From RU20A sp042610495 (GTDB lineage: Bacteria > Pseudomonadota > Alphaproteobacteria > Rhizobiales > Rhizobiaceae): a DNA stretch of 64,000 nt. Positions within the stretch are counted from its first letter, which is position 1. Every line of letters begins with the position of its first letter. Shown one piece after another: positions 17,717 through 25,986 of this stretch. Below the pieces are notes generated by a model. It had not been told where the DNA came from. It was given only the letters and a program-made list of their open reading frames with translations, and did not search any database. Where the stretch lies: contig NZ_JBHGAP010000012.1 of NCBI RefSeq assembly GCF_042610495.1, forward strand, positions 62,001-126,000, given 5' to 3'. Made by a program: the position numbers and the translations under genes.

Positions 17717-18690
17717 TGACTGCGATGACCTACAGAGATGCGTTGCGCCAGGCACTGGACGACGCGATGACGCAAGACGAGTCGATCGTCGTCATCGGCG
17801 AGGAAGTGGGCCGCTACGGCGGCGCCTATGGCGTGACCAAGGATCTGATCAAGATTCACGGGGCGGACCGGCTGATCGACACGCCGATTTCGGAACCGGC
17901 CATCATCGGCACGGCGGTGGGTGCGGCCATGACGGGACTGCGCCCCGTTGCCGAGCTGATGTATATCGACTTTCTCGGCATGACCATGGACCAGCTCGCC
18001 AACCAGGCGGCGAAGATCCGCTACATGTTCGGCGGCCAGATCGGCGTTCCCATGGTGCTGCGCACCCAGGGCGGCACGGGACGGTCGGCCGGCGCCCAGC
18101 ATTCCCAGAGCCTCGAAGCCTGGGTCATGCATACGCCGGGCCTGCGGCTGGCCATGCCCGCCACCGTGTCGGATGCCTACCATCTGCTGCGCCAGAGCCT
18201 GACCATGCCGGACCCGGTCGTCTTCATCGAACACAAGGCGCTCTATACCCGCAAGGAAGAGGTCGATCTGACCGCCGAACCCCTGCCCTGGGGCAAGGCC
18301 GCCGTTCGCCGCGAAGGCGGGGATCTCGTCATCGTCACCTATTCCCGTCAGGTTCACTATGCCCTCGAAGCCGCAGAAGCACTGTCGAAGAAGGGTATCG
18401 AGGCCACGGTCATCGATCTGCGCACCCTCAATCCCCTCGATTTCGACACGGTGCGCACCCATGTCGAGCGCGTCGGCAAGGCGATGGTGGTGACGGAAGC
18501 GGTCATGACGGCCGGCGTGGCGGCCGAGCTTTCGGCCCGCATTACCGAGGAATGTTTCGATTTCCTCGAACAGCCCGTGGTGCGCGTCGCCGGTGAGGAT
18601 ATCCCGATCTCCGTCTCGCAGGATCTGGAGACCAACAGCGTTCCGACCGCCGCCCTGATTGCCAGCACGGCCGAGAGAATGGTGCGATGA
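17713..18690 (+). CDS. Thiamine-diphosphate-dependent dehydrogenase E1 beta subunit (acetoin/pyruvate dehydrogenase type)
   Basis: A 325-residue E1 beta subunit, the usual length. It has the IGEEVGRYGGAYGVTKDL start, TPISEPAIIGTAVGAAMTGLRP and the RTQGGTGRSAGAQHSQSLEA segment that shapes the active site with E1 alpha, and a transketolase C-terminal domain (about 200-325). It overlaps the E1 alpha stop by 4 nt and the E2 gene by 4 nt, so the subunits are co-translated. Confidence 0.85.
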   Translation: MMTAMTYRDALRQALDDAMTQDESIVVIGEEVGRYGGAYGVTKDLIKIHGADRLIDTPISEPAIIGTAVGAAMTGLRPVAELMYIDFLGMTMDQLANQAAKIRYMFGGQIGVPMVLRTQGGTGRSAGAQHSQSLEAWVMHTPGLRLAMPATVSDAYHLLRQSLTMPDPVVFIEHKALYTRKEEVDLTAEPLPWGKAAVRREGGDLVIVTYSRQVHYALEAAEALSKKGIEATVIDLRTLNPLDFDTVRTHVERVGKAMVVTEAVMTAGVAAELSARITEECFDFLEQPVVRVAGEDIPISVSQDLETNSVPTAALIASTAERMVR

Positions 18691-20270
18691 CCCAGCGTAT
18701 CCTCAAGATGCCTCGCCTCGGCGAGACGATGGAGGCGGGCAAGGTCGTTGGCTGGCTCATCAAGCCCGGCGATGCCTTCAAGCGTGGCGATCCGATCATC
18801 GAAATCGAGACGGACAAGACGATCGCCGAGTTTCCCGCACTCGGCGACGGGATCCTGCGAGAGGTGATCGCGGTCGCCGGGGACACTGTGCAGGTCGGCC
18901 AGCCGCTGGCCCACATCGAGATCGGCGGCGGCACGGACTGGACCGCCGGTGATGGCGACACGGCGACGCTAGAGGCGCCGGTAGAGGGGATGGTCGAGGT
19001 CGATCTGGCCATGCCGCGCCTTGGCGAGACCATGGAGGAAGGCCGCATTGCCAAATGGCTGAAAGCGCCGGGTGACCGGTTCGTGCGCGGCGAAGCGATC
19101 ATCGAGATCGAGACGGACAAGACGATTGCGGAATATCCGGCTCTGGTCGAGGGACGGCTGGTGTCCATCCTGCGCGGCGATGGCGACATGGTGACGGTGG
19201 GTGATCCCATCGCCCGGATCGAGATCCCGGCATCGGACGGGCCGGGACCGGTCGCAGTCGATGAGAGTCCGCCGGAGGAAGCCGCAAGGGCCCTCCCCCA
19301 CGCGCAAGCGCCCAAGTCCCGTCGCCTGGATGGAGGGCCGGTCCGCGCCACCCCGGTCGCACGCCGTCTGGCGCGCCGGCACGGGCTCGACATCAGGACA
19401 ATCGCCGGCACGGGGCGGCGCGCGCGTGTCGAGCTCGCCGATGTGCAGACGGTCCTTTCCGGCACGCCGCAGGCGGCCGCGCCTGCGCCGGAGGGCGTGC
19501 GCCATGCGGGCCTTGCGCGCGGCCGGATGGCGTATCTCGATACCGGGCCGGCTGCCGGCAAGACCTTCATCCTGTTGCACGGCTTTGCGGGTGACCGAAC
19601 GACGTGGGCCACGCTGGCGGCCGGTCTGAAGCGCGCCGGACACCGGGTCGTCATTCCCGATCTTCCGGGCCACGGACTGACGGAGATCGCGGCTTCCGGT
19701 GCCGCCGACCTTTCGGCGGATCTGCCGGATTTCGTGCGCCGCGTCGCGCCCGGCGGTCCTCTTCACGTCGTGGCGCATTCTCTCGGATGCGTGGCCGCTA
19801 TCGATCTTGCCGCCATGGTACAGGAAAGGGTCTCATCCCTGACGCTTCTGGCGCCGGCCGGTCTCGGACCGGATATCGATGCAGACTTCATCCACGGTCT
19901 GGCAGGAGCTTCCGTGGCTGGGGAGGTGTCGCACCTGCTGCGTCGCCTGTCGGTCAATCCGGTGCAACTCTCCAGTCCTGTCCTTTCCGGTCTTGCGGCG
20001 GAGCTGGCCAAGGGGCGCCTGAAGGCGCTGGCCGCCGCCATAGCCGGTCCATCAGGGCAAAGGCTCGATATCATCGCGCAGCTCGAAAAACGAGCGGCCG
20101 CGACCCCGACACGCGTCATCTTCGGCCTCGAAGACCGCATCATTCCCTGGCAGCATGTGACCGCGGTGGCGCCGCGTGTTGCCCTCCATCTCCTGTCCCG
20201 CTCCGGTCATATGCCGCAATGGGATCAACCGGGCGACGTGCTCGACATCATTCTTTCAGCAAACGGGTGA
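18687..20270 (+). CDS. AcoC-like E2 component: two lipoyl domains, E3-binding domain and alpha/beta hydrolase
   Basis: A 527-residue fusion. Two lipoyl domains (about 1-80 and 105-185) each carry an EIETDKT lipoylation motif, with Lys44 and Lys145. An E3/E1-binding peripheral domain follows (about 215-255, VRATPVARRLARRHGLDI). The C-terminal half (about 275-527) is an alpha/beta hydrolase with nucleophile elbow AHSLGC (Ser365), Asp in FGLEDRIIP and His in SRSGHMPQ, in place of the usual acyltransferase domain. AcoC proteins of acetoin systems have the same swap but, from memory, normally one lipoyl domain and about 370 residues, so the second lipoyl domain is unusual. No E3 gene lies nearby. 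Confidence 0.83.
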   Translation: MTQRILKMPRLGETMEAGKVVGWLIKPGDAFKRGDPIIEIETDKTIAEFPALGDGILREVIAVAGDTVQVGQPLAHIEIGGGTDWTAGDGDTATLEAPVEGMVEVDLAMPRLGETMEEGRIAKWLKAPGDRFVRGEAIIEIETDKTIAEYPALVEGRLVSILRGDGDMVTVGDPIARIEIPASDGPGPVAVDESPPEEAARALPHAQAPKSRRLDGGPVRATPVARRLARRHGLDIRTIAGTGRRARVELADVQTVLSGTPQAAAPAPEGVRHAGLARGRMAYLDTGPAAGKTFILLHGFAGDRTTWATLAAGLKRAGHRVVIPDLPGHGLTEIAASGAADLSADLPDFVRRVAPGGPLHVVAHSLGCVAAIDLAAMVQERVSSLTLLAPAGLGPDIDADFIHGLAGASVAGEVSHLLRRLSVNPVQLSSPVLSGLAAELAKGRLKALAAAIAGPSGQRLDIIAQLEKRAAATPTRVIFGLEDRIIPWQHVTAVAPRVALHLLSRSGHMPQWDQPGDVLDIILSANG

Positions 20271-20280
20271 GGTTTTTGCG

Positions 20281-20616
20281 ATGACGACGGCCAAGGACAC
20301 TTTGAAAGACGCGCAGCGACGGATCGGCCTCTTTGCCAAGAGCAGTCCGGAATTGTTTGGCGGCTTTGCCCGCATCAGCAAGGTCGCGACGACGGCGGGT
20401 GCGTTTTCTGCGGCGCAGCGTGAGTTGATTGCCGTGGCGATCGCTGTTTCCAAGGGGTGCGAGGATTGCATCGTCTACCACGTCGATGCCGCGCTCAAAC
20501 ACGGTGCAACGGAGGCGGAGCTTGTCGAGGTGCTGGAGGTCGCCGTCGAAATGGGCGGAGGCCCGGCGGTGATGTACGGCGCCAAGGCGCTGGAAATCCT
20601 GAGGTCTTTGCAATAG
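20281..20616 (+). CDS. Carboxymuconolactone decarboxylase/AhpD-like family protein
   Basis: A 111-residue all-helical protein of the AhpD superfamily. The redox motif GCEDCIVYH gives the CxxC pair and the His four residues later that AhpD enzymes use to reduce peroxides with a lipoyl or thioredoxin partner; REL before SKGC supplies the helix in front of it. It sits 10 bp after the lipoyl-E2 gene. A role in recycling lipoyl groups or protecting them from oxidation is attractive but is inference. Confidence 0.83.
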   Translation: MTTAKDTLKDAQRRIGLFAKSSPELFGGFARISKVATTAGAFSAAQRELIAVAIAVSKGCEDCIVYHVDAALKHGATEAELVEVLEVAVEMGGGPAVMYGAKALEILRSLQ

Positions 20617-20664
20617 CGGACAAGGCAGCCGTTCTGGAGGGAACGGCCGGGGAGGACATCAACG

Positions 20665-22173
20665 ATGACATATTTTCTGACGGCGGATGGCGGGACCGAA
20701 AGTCTTCGGGCCCGTGTCTACGACTTGTCCGGCACCTGCCTTGGCAGTGTGGCGGTACCCTATGAGACGAAGTTCTCGAGCGGCGCGCGTGCCGAGCAGA
20801 ATCCCGAGGACTGGTGGAACGCCTTCGTATCGGCTTCCAGGCAGGCGATTGCCGAGAGCCGGATCGATCCGGCGGCGATTGAATCCATCTGCCTTGCCAC
20901 GACGAGCTGCACCGTCGTTGCGCTCGACCGGGAGGGGCAGGCGCTGCGTCCGGCCATCATCTGGATGGATGTGCGGGCACATGCGGAGGCCGACGCGGTT
21001 CTGGCGACCGGCGATCCGGCACTGATCACCAATGGCGGGGGAAGAGGCCCCGTCTCGGCTGAATGGATGATCCCGAAGGCGCTGTGGATTGCCCGCAACG
21101 AGCCGGAGATCTTCAAGGCGGCACACACGATCTGCGAATATCAGGATTTCATGACGCTGCGCCTGACGGGCGAGCGTGCCGCAAGCCTCAACAATGTGTC
21201 CCTGCGCTGGCACTACCAGACCGATCGCGGCGGATGGGCGACATCCCTGATCGAGGCTCTCGGAATAGCAGACCTCATGGAGAAATGGCCGCAGCGCGTC
21301 GTCGCTCCCGGCGCCGTTATCGGCACGCTGTGCGCCAAGGCAGCCGATGCGCTGGGTCTGCCGGCAAAGGTCAAGCTGGTGCAGGGCGGTGCCGATGCGC
21401 TGATCGGCATGATCGGGCTTGGCGTGGCTCGGCCGGGGCAACTGGCGCTCATCACCGGCTCGTCGCATCTGCAGTTCGGGGTATCCGAAACGCCGCTCAA
21501 CGCGCCGGGCATCTGGGGAAGCTATCCCGACTGCGTCTATCCCGGCCGCTACATTGTCGAGGGCGGGCAGACCTCCACCGGATCGATCATCGCATGGCTC
21601 GGCCGGCTGATGAACGGCACGATGGATCTGGACATGCTGAACCGGAAGGCGGCCGCTCTCGAGCCAGGCTGCGACGGCCTGATCGTGCAGGATCATTTCC
21701 AGGGCAACCGCACGCCCTATACCGATCCGCTGTCGCGCGGCGCCGTGATCGGCCTGACCTTGGCGCACGAGCCGCATCACATCTTCCGGGCCATCATGGA
21801 GGGCATCGGCTTCGGCACGCGCGCCATCCTCGATGCCATGGCCGATGCCGGCTATCGCGGCCAGGAAATCACGGTCGGCGGCGGGGCCGGAGCGTCGGAT
21901 CTGTGGCTGCAGATCCATGCCGATACGGCCGGCCTGCCGGTCTGCATCCCCGCATCGCGCGACGCGCCTTCCGTCGGCTCGGCGGTGCTGGCTGCCCATG
22001 GCGCCGGACACTTCGCCACGATCGACGACGGGATCGCGGCCATGGTGAAACCCGGCAGGCGCATCGAGCCGCGCCAGCGCGAGGCAGCGCTTTACGACGA
22101 GATCTACCAGCAATATCGCGCGCTTTATCCCGCACTGAAGGCCGTTCGGGAGATGAGGGGAACACCGGCATGA
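20665..22173 (+). CDS. FGGY-family carbohydrate kinase (pentulose kinase type)
   Basis: A 502-residue sugar kinase. The N-terminal phosphate loop reads TADGGTESLRARVYD; ICLATTSCTVVALDREG, the central LITGSSHLQFG and the late ITVGGGAGASDLWLQ loop follow the FGGY pattern. GGGGAGG lies 11 nt before the ATG. It is distinct from the kinase at 7358. In this operon it could phosphorylate a ketose made by the following SDR dehydrogenases, and its product may be the SorC effector. Confidence 0.85.
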   Translation: MTYFLTADGGTESLRARVYDLSGTCLGSVAVPYETKFSSGARAEQNPEDWWNAFVSASRQAIAESRIDPAAIESICLATTSCTVVALDREGQALRPAIIWMDVRAHAEADAVLATGDPALITNGGGRGPVSAEWMIPKALWIARNEPEIFKAAHTICEYQDFMTLRLTGERAASLNNVSLRWHYQTDRGGWATSLIEALGIADLMEKWPQRVVAPGAVIGTLCAKAADALGLPAKVKLVQGGADALIGMIGLGVARPGQLALITGSSHLQFGVSETPLNAPGIWGSYPDCVYPGRYIVEGGQTSTGSIIAWLGRLMNGTMDLDMLNRKAAALEPGCDGLIVQDHFQGNRTPYTDPLSRGAVIGLTLAHEPHHIFRAIMEGIGFGTRAILDAMADAGYRGQEITVGGGAGASDLWLQIHADTAGLPVCIPASRDAPSVGSAVLAAHGAGHFATIDDGIAAMVKPGRRIEPRQREAALYDEIYQQYRALYPALKAVREMRGTPA

Positions 22174-22943
22174 CGGGCGACCCGGATTTCAGGCTGGACG
22201 GCAAGGTGGCGGTGGTGACGGGGGCGGCGCGCGGCATCGGCCGGGCGGTGGCCGAACGGCTGGCGGCGGCTGGTGCGCATGTGGTGATCGCCGACCGTGA
22301 CACTGCGGAATCGGCCGTCGCTGAGGCCGCCATCCACCAGGCGGGCGGGCATGCAAGCACCGTTGCGCTCGATGTCACAAACCGCGACCAGATCGCGGAG
22401 GTTGTCGCGCATCTCTATGACGCGCATGGCAGGGTCGACATCCTCGTCAACAATGCCGGCATCGTCCGCAATGCCGCAGCCGTCGACATGAGCATCGACG
22501 ACTGGACATCCGTCATCGACATCGATCTCGGCGGGGTCTTCAACTGTGCGCAGGCCTTTGGCCGACGCATGGTGGCCGACAGGCGCGGTGCCATCGTCAA
22601 CGTGTCGTCGATCTGCGGCGAGGTGACGGTCTTTCCGCAGCCCCAGGTCTCCTACAATGCGGCAAAGGCCGGGGTGAACCTTCTGACCAAGTCGCTGGCG
22701 GTGGAATGGGCGCGGCAGGGTGTCCGCGTCAATGCCGTCGCGCCCGGCTACGTCGCGACGGAACTGACGCTGCGCGGCCGCAGCAACGCGGAGTGGTTCG
22801 GCACATGGATGCGGATGACGCCCATGGGCCGCCTCGGGGAGCCGCGGGAGATCGCCAACGCGGTCCTTTTTCTCGTCGCCGACGCGTCCAGCTACATCAC
22901 CGGCACGGTGCTGACGGTGGATGGTGGCTACACCGCAATGTAA
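22170..22943 (+). CDS. SDR family NAD(P)-dependent oxidoreductase
   Basis: A 257-residue classical short-chain dehydrogenase. The cofactor motif TGAARGIG is at residues 17-24, NNAG follows, and the catalytic set is Ser in VNVSSICG and Tyr-Lys in YNAAK. The C-terminal VTVDGGY-type end is typical. It overlaps the kinase stop by 4 nt (ATGA). Likely a polyol or sugar dehydrogenase acting before or after the kinase. Confidence 0.85.
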   Translation: MTGDPDFRLDGKVAVVTGAARGIGRAVAERLAAAGAHVVIADRDTAESAVAEAAIHQAGGHASTVALDVTNRDQIAEVVAHLYDAHGRVDILVNNAGIVRNAAAVDMSIDDWTSVIDIDLGGVFNCAQAFGRRMVADRRGAIVNVSSICGEVTVFPQPQVSYNAAKAGVNLLTKSLAVEWARQGVRVNAVAPGYVATELTLRGRSNAEWFGTWMRMTPMGRLGEPREIANAVLFLVADASSYITGTVLTVDGGYTAM

Positions 22944-22961
22944 TGGAGAGGAATTCGAGAG

Positions 22962-23717
22962 ATGCGTGAACAAACGAGGACGGTGCTTGTAACGGGCGCG
23001 AGCCGAGGCATCGGCAAGGCCATTGCCATCGGCATGGCAAGGCGTGGCTACGATGTCGCCATCAACGATATCGAACGCCAGAAGGACGTGATTTCCGAGG
23101 TCGCCCGCGAGATCGAGGCTCTCGGCCGTCGCGCCCTTGTCGTGTTGGCCGATGTCAGCAGCAAAGCCGATGTCGAGCGCATGGCGAAAGCGGTGCAGGA
23201 TGCCTTCGGTCACCTCGACGCGATCGTGAACAATGCCGGCATCCTGATTTCCGGCGATGTCGAGGGACTGAAGGAAGAATCCTGGGACAGCGTCATGGAC
23301 GTGAATGCGAAGGGGACCTTTCTGGTGATCCAGTCCCTCCTGCCGATGATGAAGGCCAGACAGTACGGCCGTATCGTCAATATCGCCTCGATCGGTGGCA
23401 AGCACGGCGCACCCGAACAGGCGCACTACTCCGCGTCCAAGGCTGCGGTCATGGGCTTCACGCGTGTTCTGGCACAGGAAGTCGGCGTCGATGGCATCAC
23501 GGCCAACTGCGTGTGCCCCGGCATCATCCTGACCGACATGGGCCGCGTCAATCTCGACGATCCGGCGGTGCGCAAGAGCTGGCAGGACAAGACCGCGATG
23601 CGCAGGATCGGGGATCCCGAAGATGTCGTCGGTGCGGTCGCCTTTCTGGCATCCGATGATGCGGCGTTCATCACCGGACAATCCCTGAATGTCGACGGCG
23701 GCATCGTCCTGAGCTGA
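22962..23717 (+). CDS. SDR family oxidoreductase (3-oxoacyl-ACP reductase-like)
   Basis: A 251-residue short-chain dehydrogenase with TGASRGIG at residues 11-18, VNNAG, Ser in NIASIGG and YSASK as the catalytic pair. GGAGAGG lies 12 nt before the ATG. It is the last gene of the operon that starts at 13101 and is paralogous to, but clearly different from, the SDR just upstream. Two SDRs in one operon suggest sequential oxidations of a polyol or two epimers. Confidence 0.85.
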   Translation: MREQTRTVLVTGASRGIGKAIAIGMARRGYDVAINDIERQKDVISEVAREIEALGRRALVVLADVSSKADVERMAKAVQDAFGHLDAIVNNAGILISGDVEGLKEESWDSVMDVNAKGTFLVIQSLLPMMKARQYGRIVNIASIGGKHGAPEQAHYSASKAAVMGFTRVLAQEVGVDGITANCVCPGIILTDMGRVNLDDPAVRKSWQDKTAMRRIGDPEDVVGAVAFLASDDAAFITGQSLNVDGGIVLS

Positions 23718-23755
23718 TTGGGAACAGGGGCCTTCCGGCGCGGCTTGCTCCGGCC

Positions 23756-24673
23756 TCACGACCGGGCGAGGGCTGCGCCGTCGAAGTAGTTCAGGTTGCG
23801 GAAATAGAGCCGGATTGCTTTGGCGGCCGGACTGAGTTCGGCGCCCTTGCGCCAGGCGAGGCCGATGTTCATGGCGGGAACCGGGTCGCTGACGTTGATC
23901 GTTTCGATCCGGCGGCCTTCCAGCGACCAGGGGCGGTGGACCATGTCGGACAGGATGGCGACGCCCAGCCCGTTGGCGACCATCGAGCGCACGGCCTCGA
24001 TGGAGGAGGTGCGCAGGATGACCCGCGGCTGGTAGGGCGAGGCATTCCAGTATTTGAGCGCCGAATGGGCGGCCTCGTCCACCGTCAGCATGATGTAGGG
24101 CTCGGCGGCGATCTCCCTCAACCCGACATCCTCCCGCTGCAGCAGGGGATGCTGGGCCGGCACCCAGAGCCTTCGCGCCGAACTCATCAGCGTTTCCGTC
24201 GCCAGCTGCGGATCGAGGATGTTGGAGGTGAGCAGCAGGGAAATGTCGTAGCGGTTGGTCAACAGGCCCTCCTCGATCGACTCGCGGTTCTGTTCGAAGA
24301 GCTGGATTTCAAGCTTCGGAAACAGGCGGCGCAGCCGTTCCACATGGACGGGGAGAAAATAGCCGATCACCGTATAGGTCGCCGCAATCGTCAGGACGCC
24401 TTCGATGTCGCTCGACACGAAATCGAGCCGCATCGCTTCATCGACCTTGTTGATGATGTCGTAGGCGTGGGAGAGAAACTGCCGGCCGGCCTCCGTCAGG
24501 TTCATGCCCTGCGGCGTGCGAAGGAAGAGGCCGACGCCAAGGATCTGCTCGAGTTCCTTGATCGCCGTCGTGATGGCCGATTGCGAGATGGAGAGCGCGA
24601 TGGCGGCCTGCGAAATCTGTCCCAGTTCGGCCGTTGCCACGAAGTAGCGGACCTGTCGCAGGCTGAAGGCCAT
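23756..24673 (-). CDS. LysR-family transcriptional regulator
   Basis: A 305-residue LysR regulator: winged HTH at residues 1-60 (SLRQVRYFVATAELGQISQAA, continuing to AITTAIKELE) and an effector domain at about 90-295. The start is the ATG at 24673 with GAAGGGAA upstream; the longer open frame to 24868 has no homology-like content. It is divergent from the 5-oxoprolinase operon at 24926 with a 252-bp gap that contains a 14-bp palindrome, so it is the likely activator of that operon. Confidence 0.87.
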   Translation of the reverse strand: MAFSLRQVRYFVATAELGQISQAAIALSISQSAITTAIKELEQILGVGLFLRTPQGMNLTEAGRQFLSHAYDIINKVDEAMRLDFVSSDIEGVLTIAATYTVIGYFLPVHVERLRRLFPKLEIQLFEQNRESIEEGLLTNRYDISLLLTSNILDPQLATETLMSSARRLWVPAQHPLLQREDVGLREIAAEPYIMLTVDEAAHSALKYWNASPYQPRVILRTSSIEAVRSMVANGLGVAILSDMVHRPWSLEGRRIETINVSDPVPAMNIGLAWRKGAELSPAAKAIRLYFRNLNYFDGAALARS

Positions 24674-24866
24674 GATGCGTTCCCTTCGGAAAAACAGAAG
24701 ATGCTCCGCAGATTTCCAGATTTGCCGCCGCATTGGAAGGCAGGCTTCTGCGTAAATGTCAGGCAGGCAGCACCAAGCCGCGAAAATGTCTGCGATTCCG
24801 CCTGGCTGACATTGCTCTGACTCGTTCTGATTTTCAGATAATGAGAAGCAGAAAATAGAATTTCTC

Positions 24867-24880
24867 AAAACACGTGTTTT
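24867..24880. promoter_or_regulatory. Perfect 14-bp palindrome upstream of pxpA
   Basis: AAAACACGTGTTTT lies in the LysR-pxpA gap, 46 bp before the pxpA start. Candidate site for the divergent LysR protein or another dimeric regulator; not a canonical T-N11-A box, so the assignment is tentative. Confidence 0.45.
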
Positions 24881-24925
24881 CTCCTAGCGTTTCATTCCAG
24901 ACGCTTGACCGCTGCCGGAGAGGAC

Positions 24926-25708
24926 ATGGACGTGCGCGACGTTGTCGACATCAACTGCGATATGGGCGAGGCCTTCGGCCGCTGGCGGGTGGGCGATGCG
25001 GATGACGCCGCCCTCATGGGCCTGATCAGTTCGGCCAATGTCGCGACCGGCTTCCATGCGGGCGATCCGAACCTGATGAACGAGACGGTGGAGCTTGCCG
25101 TGCGCCATGGCGTCGAGCTTGGCGCCCATCCCGGCTATAACGACCTGCAGGGTTTCGGCCGCCGCCGGATCAACGGGACGGCGAAGGAACTTGTCAACGA
25201 CATCGTCTACCAGGTAGGCGCGCTGCGCGAATTTGCCCGCCGCCACGGCGTGCGGCTCCAGCATGTGAAGCCGCATGGCGCGCTTTACATGGAGATGGCG
25301 GTCAATCCGGAACTGGCGCAGATCTTCGTGACCTATATGCGCTCGGCTGCCCCGGACGCCTTCATCTTCTGCATGGGCAATTCGGCCACCCACCGCGCCG
25401 CGCTCGATGCGGGCCACCCCGTCGTGCGCGAGTTCTACGCCGACCGGGACTATGACGACACCGGTTCCATCGTCTTTACCCGCGATGCCGGCCGGCCGGA
25501 TCCGGCGGCGATCGCCCGCAAGGTGCTGCGCGCCTGCAAGGAAGGGCGCGTCAAGACCGTGACCGGCCACGAGATCGAGATCGAGTTCGAGTCGATCTGT
25601 TTTCACTCCGACACGCTCGGCGCCTTCGAGATCGCCCGCACCATGCGCGAGGCGCTGATCGCCGAGGGCATCCGCATCGCGCCCGTGTCGAAGATGCCGA
25701 AATCCTGA
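24926..25708 (+). CDS. pxpA: 5-oxoprolinase subunit A (LamB/YcsF family)
   Basis: A 260-residue LamB/YcsF protein. The N-terminus VVDINCDMGEAFGRWRVGDAD, the GFHAGDP segment and HVKPHGALY are hallmarks of the family, which together with PxpB and PxpC cleaves 5-oxoproline to glutamate with ATP. GGAGAGGAC precedes the ATG at 24926; the TTG at 24905 is less likely. It heads a five-gene unit with pxpB and pxpC, which supports the call. The presence of biotin carboxylase genes inside the unit leaves open a related carboxylation or amidolysis role. Confidence 0.85.
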   Translation: MDVRDVVDINCDMGEAFGRWRVGDADDAALMGLISSANVATGFHAGDPNLMNETVELAVRHGVELGAHPGYNDLQGFGRRRINGTAKELVNDIVYQVGALREFARRHGVRLQHVKPHGALYMEMAVNPELAQIFVTYMRSAAPDAFIFCMGNSATHRAALDAGHPVVREFYADRDYDDTGSIVFTRDAGRPDPAAIARKVLRACKEGRVKTVTGHEIEIEFESICFHSDTLGAFEIARTMREALIAEGIRIAPVSKMPKS

Positions 25709-25743
25709 CCCTTGCGACGAAACTGAAGAGAGCGGAGACCATC

Positions 25744-25986
25744 ATGAGCACGATCGAGATCAAGTCGCCCCTGCCGGGCACCTTCTACCGGGCGTCTTCG
25801 CCGGAGACGCCGCCATTCAAGGCCGATGGCGATGCGGTGGCGGAAACCGACACGATCGGCCTCATCGAGGTGATGAAGACCTTCCAGGAAGTGCCGGCCG
25901 GTGTTGCGGGCACCAGGATCCGCTTCCTCGTCGACAATGAGGAGCCGGTCATGGCGGGACAGGTGATCGCCGAGGTCGAGGCATGA
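25744..25986 (+). CDS. Short biotin/lipoyl carrier protein
   Basis: An 80-residue single-domain carrier. The biotinylation loop is GLIEVMKTFQEV, with the acceptor Lys in EVMK, a variant of the usual EAMKM. It starts directly with the domain and lacks the long Pro/Ala-rich N-terminus of AccB. Its stop overlaps the biotin carboxylase start (ATGA), so the pair is made together and the carrier is probably specific for this system. Confidence 0.87.
   Translation: MSTIEIKSPLPGTFYRASSPETPPFKADGDAVAETDTIGLIEVMKTFQEVPAGVAGTRIRFLVDNEEPVMAGQVIAEVEA

Noticed and set aside
16649..18690. E1 subunits considered as the housekeeping pyruvate dehydrogenase
   Set aside because: The E2 partner has an alpha/beta hydrolase instead of an acyltransferase domain, no E3 is present, and the genes are in a sugar-transport operon.
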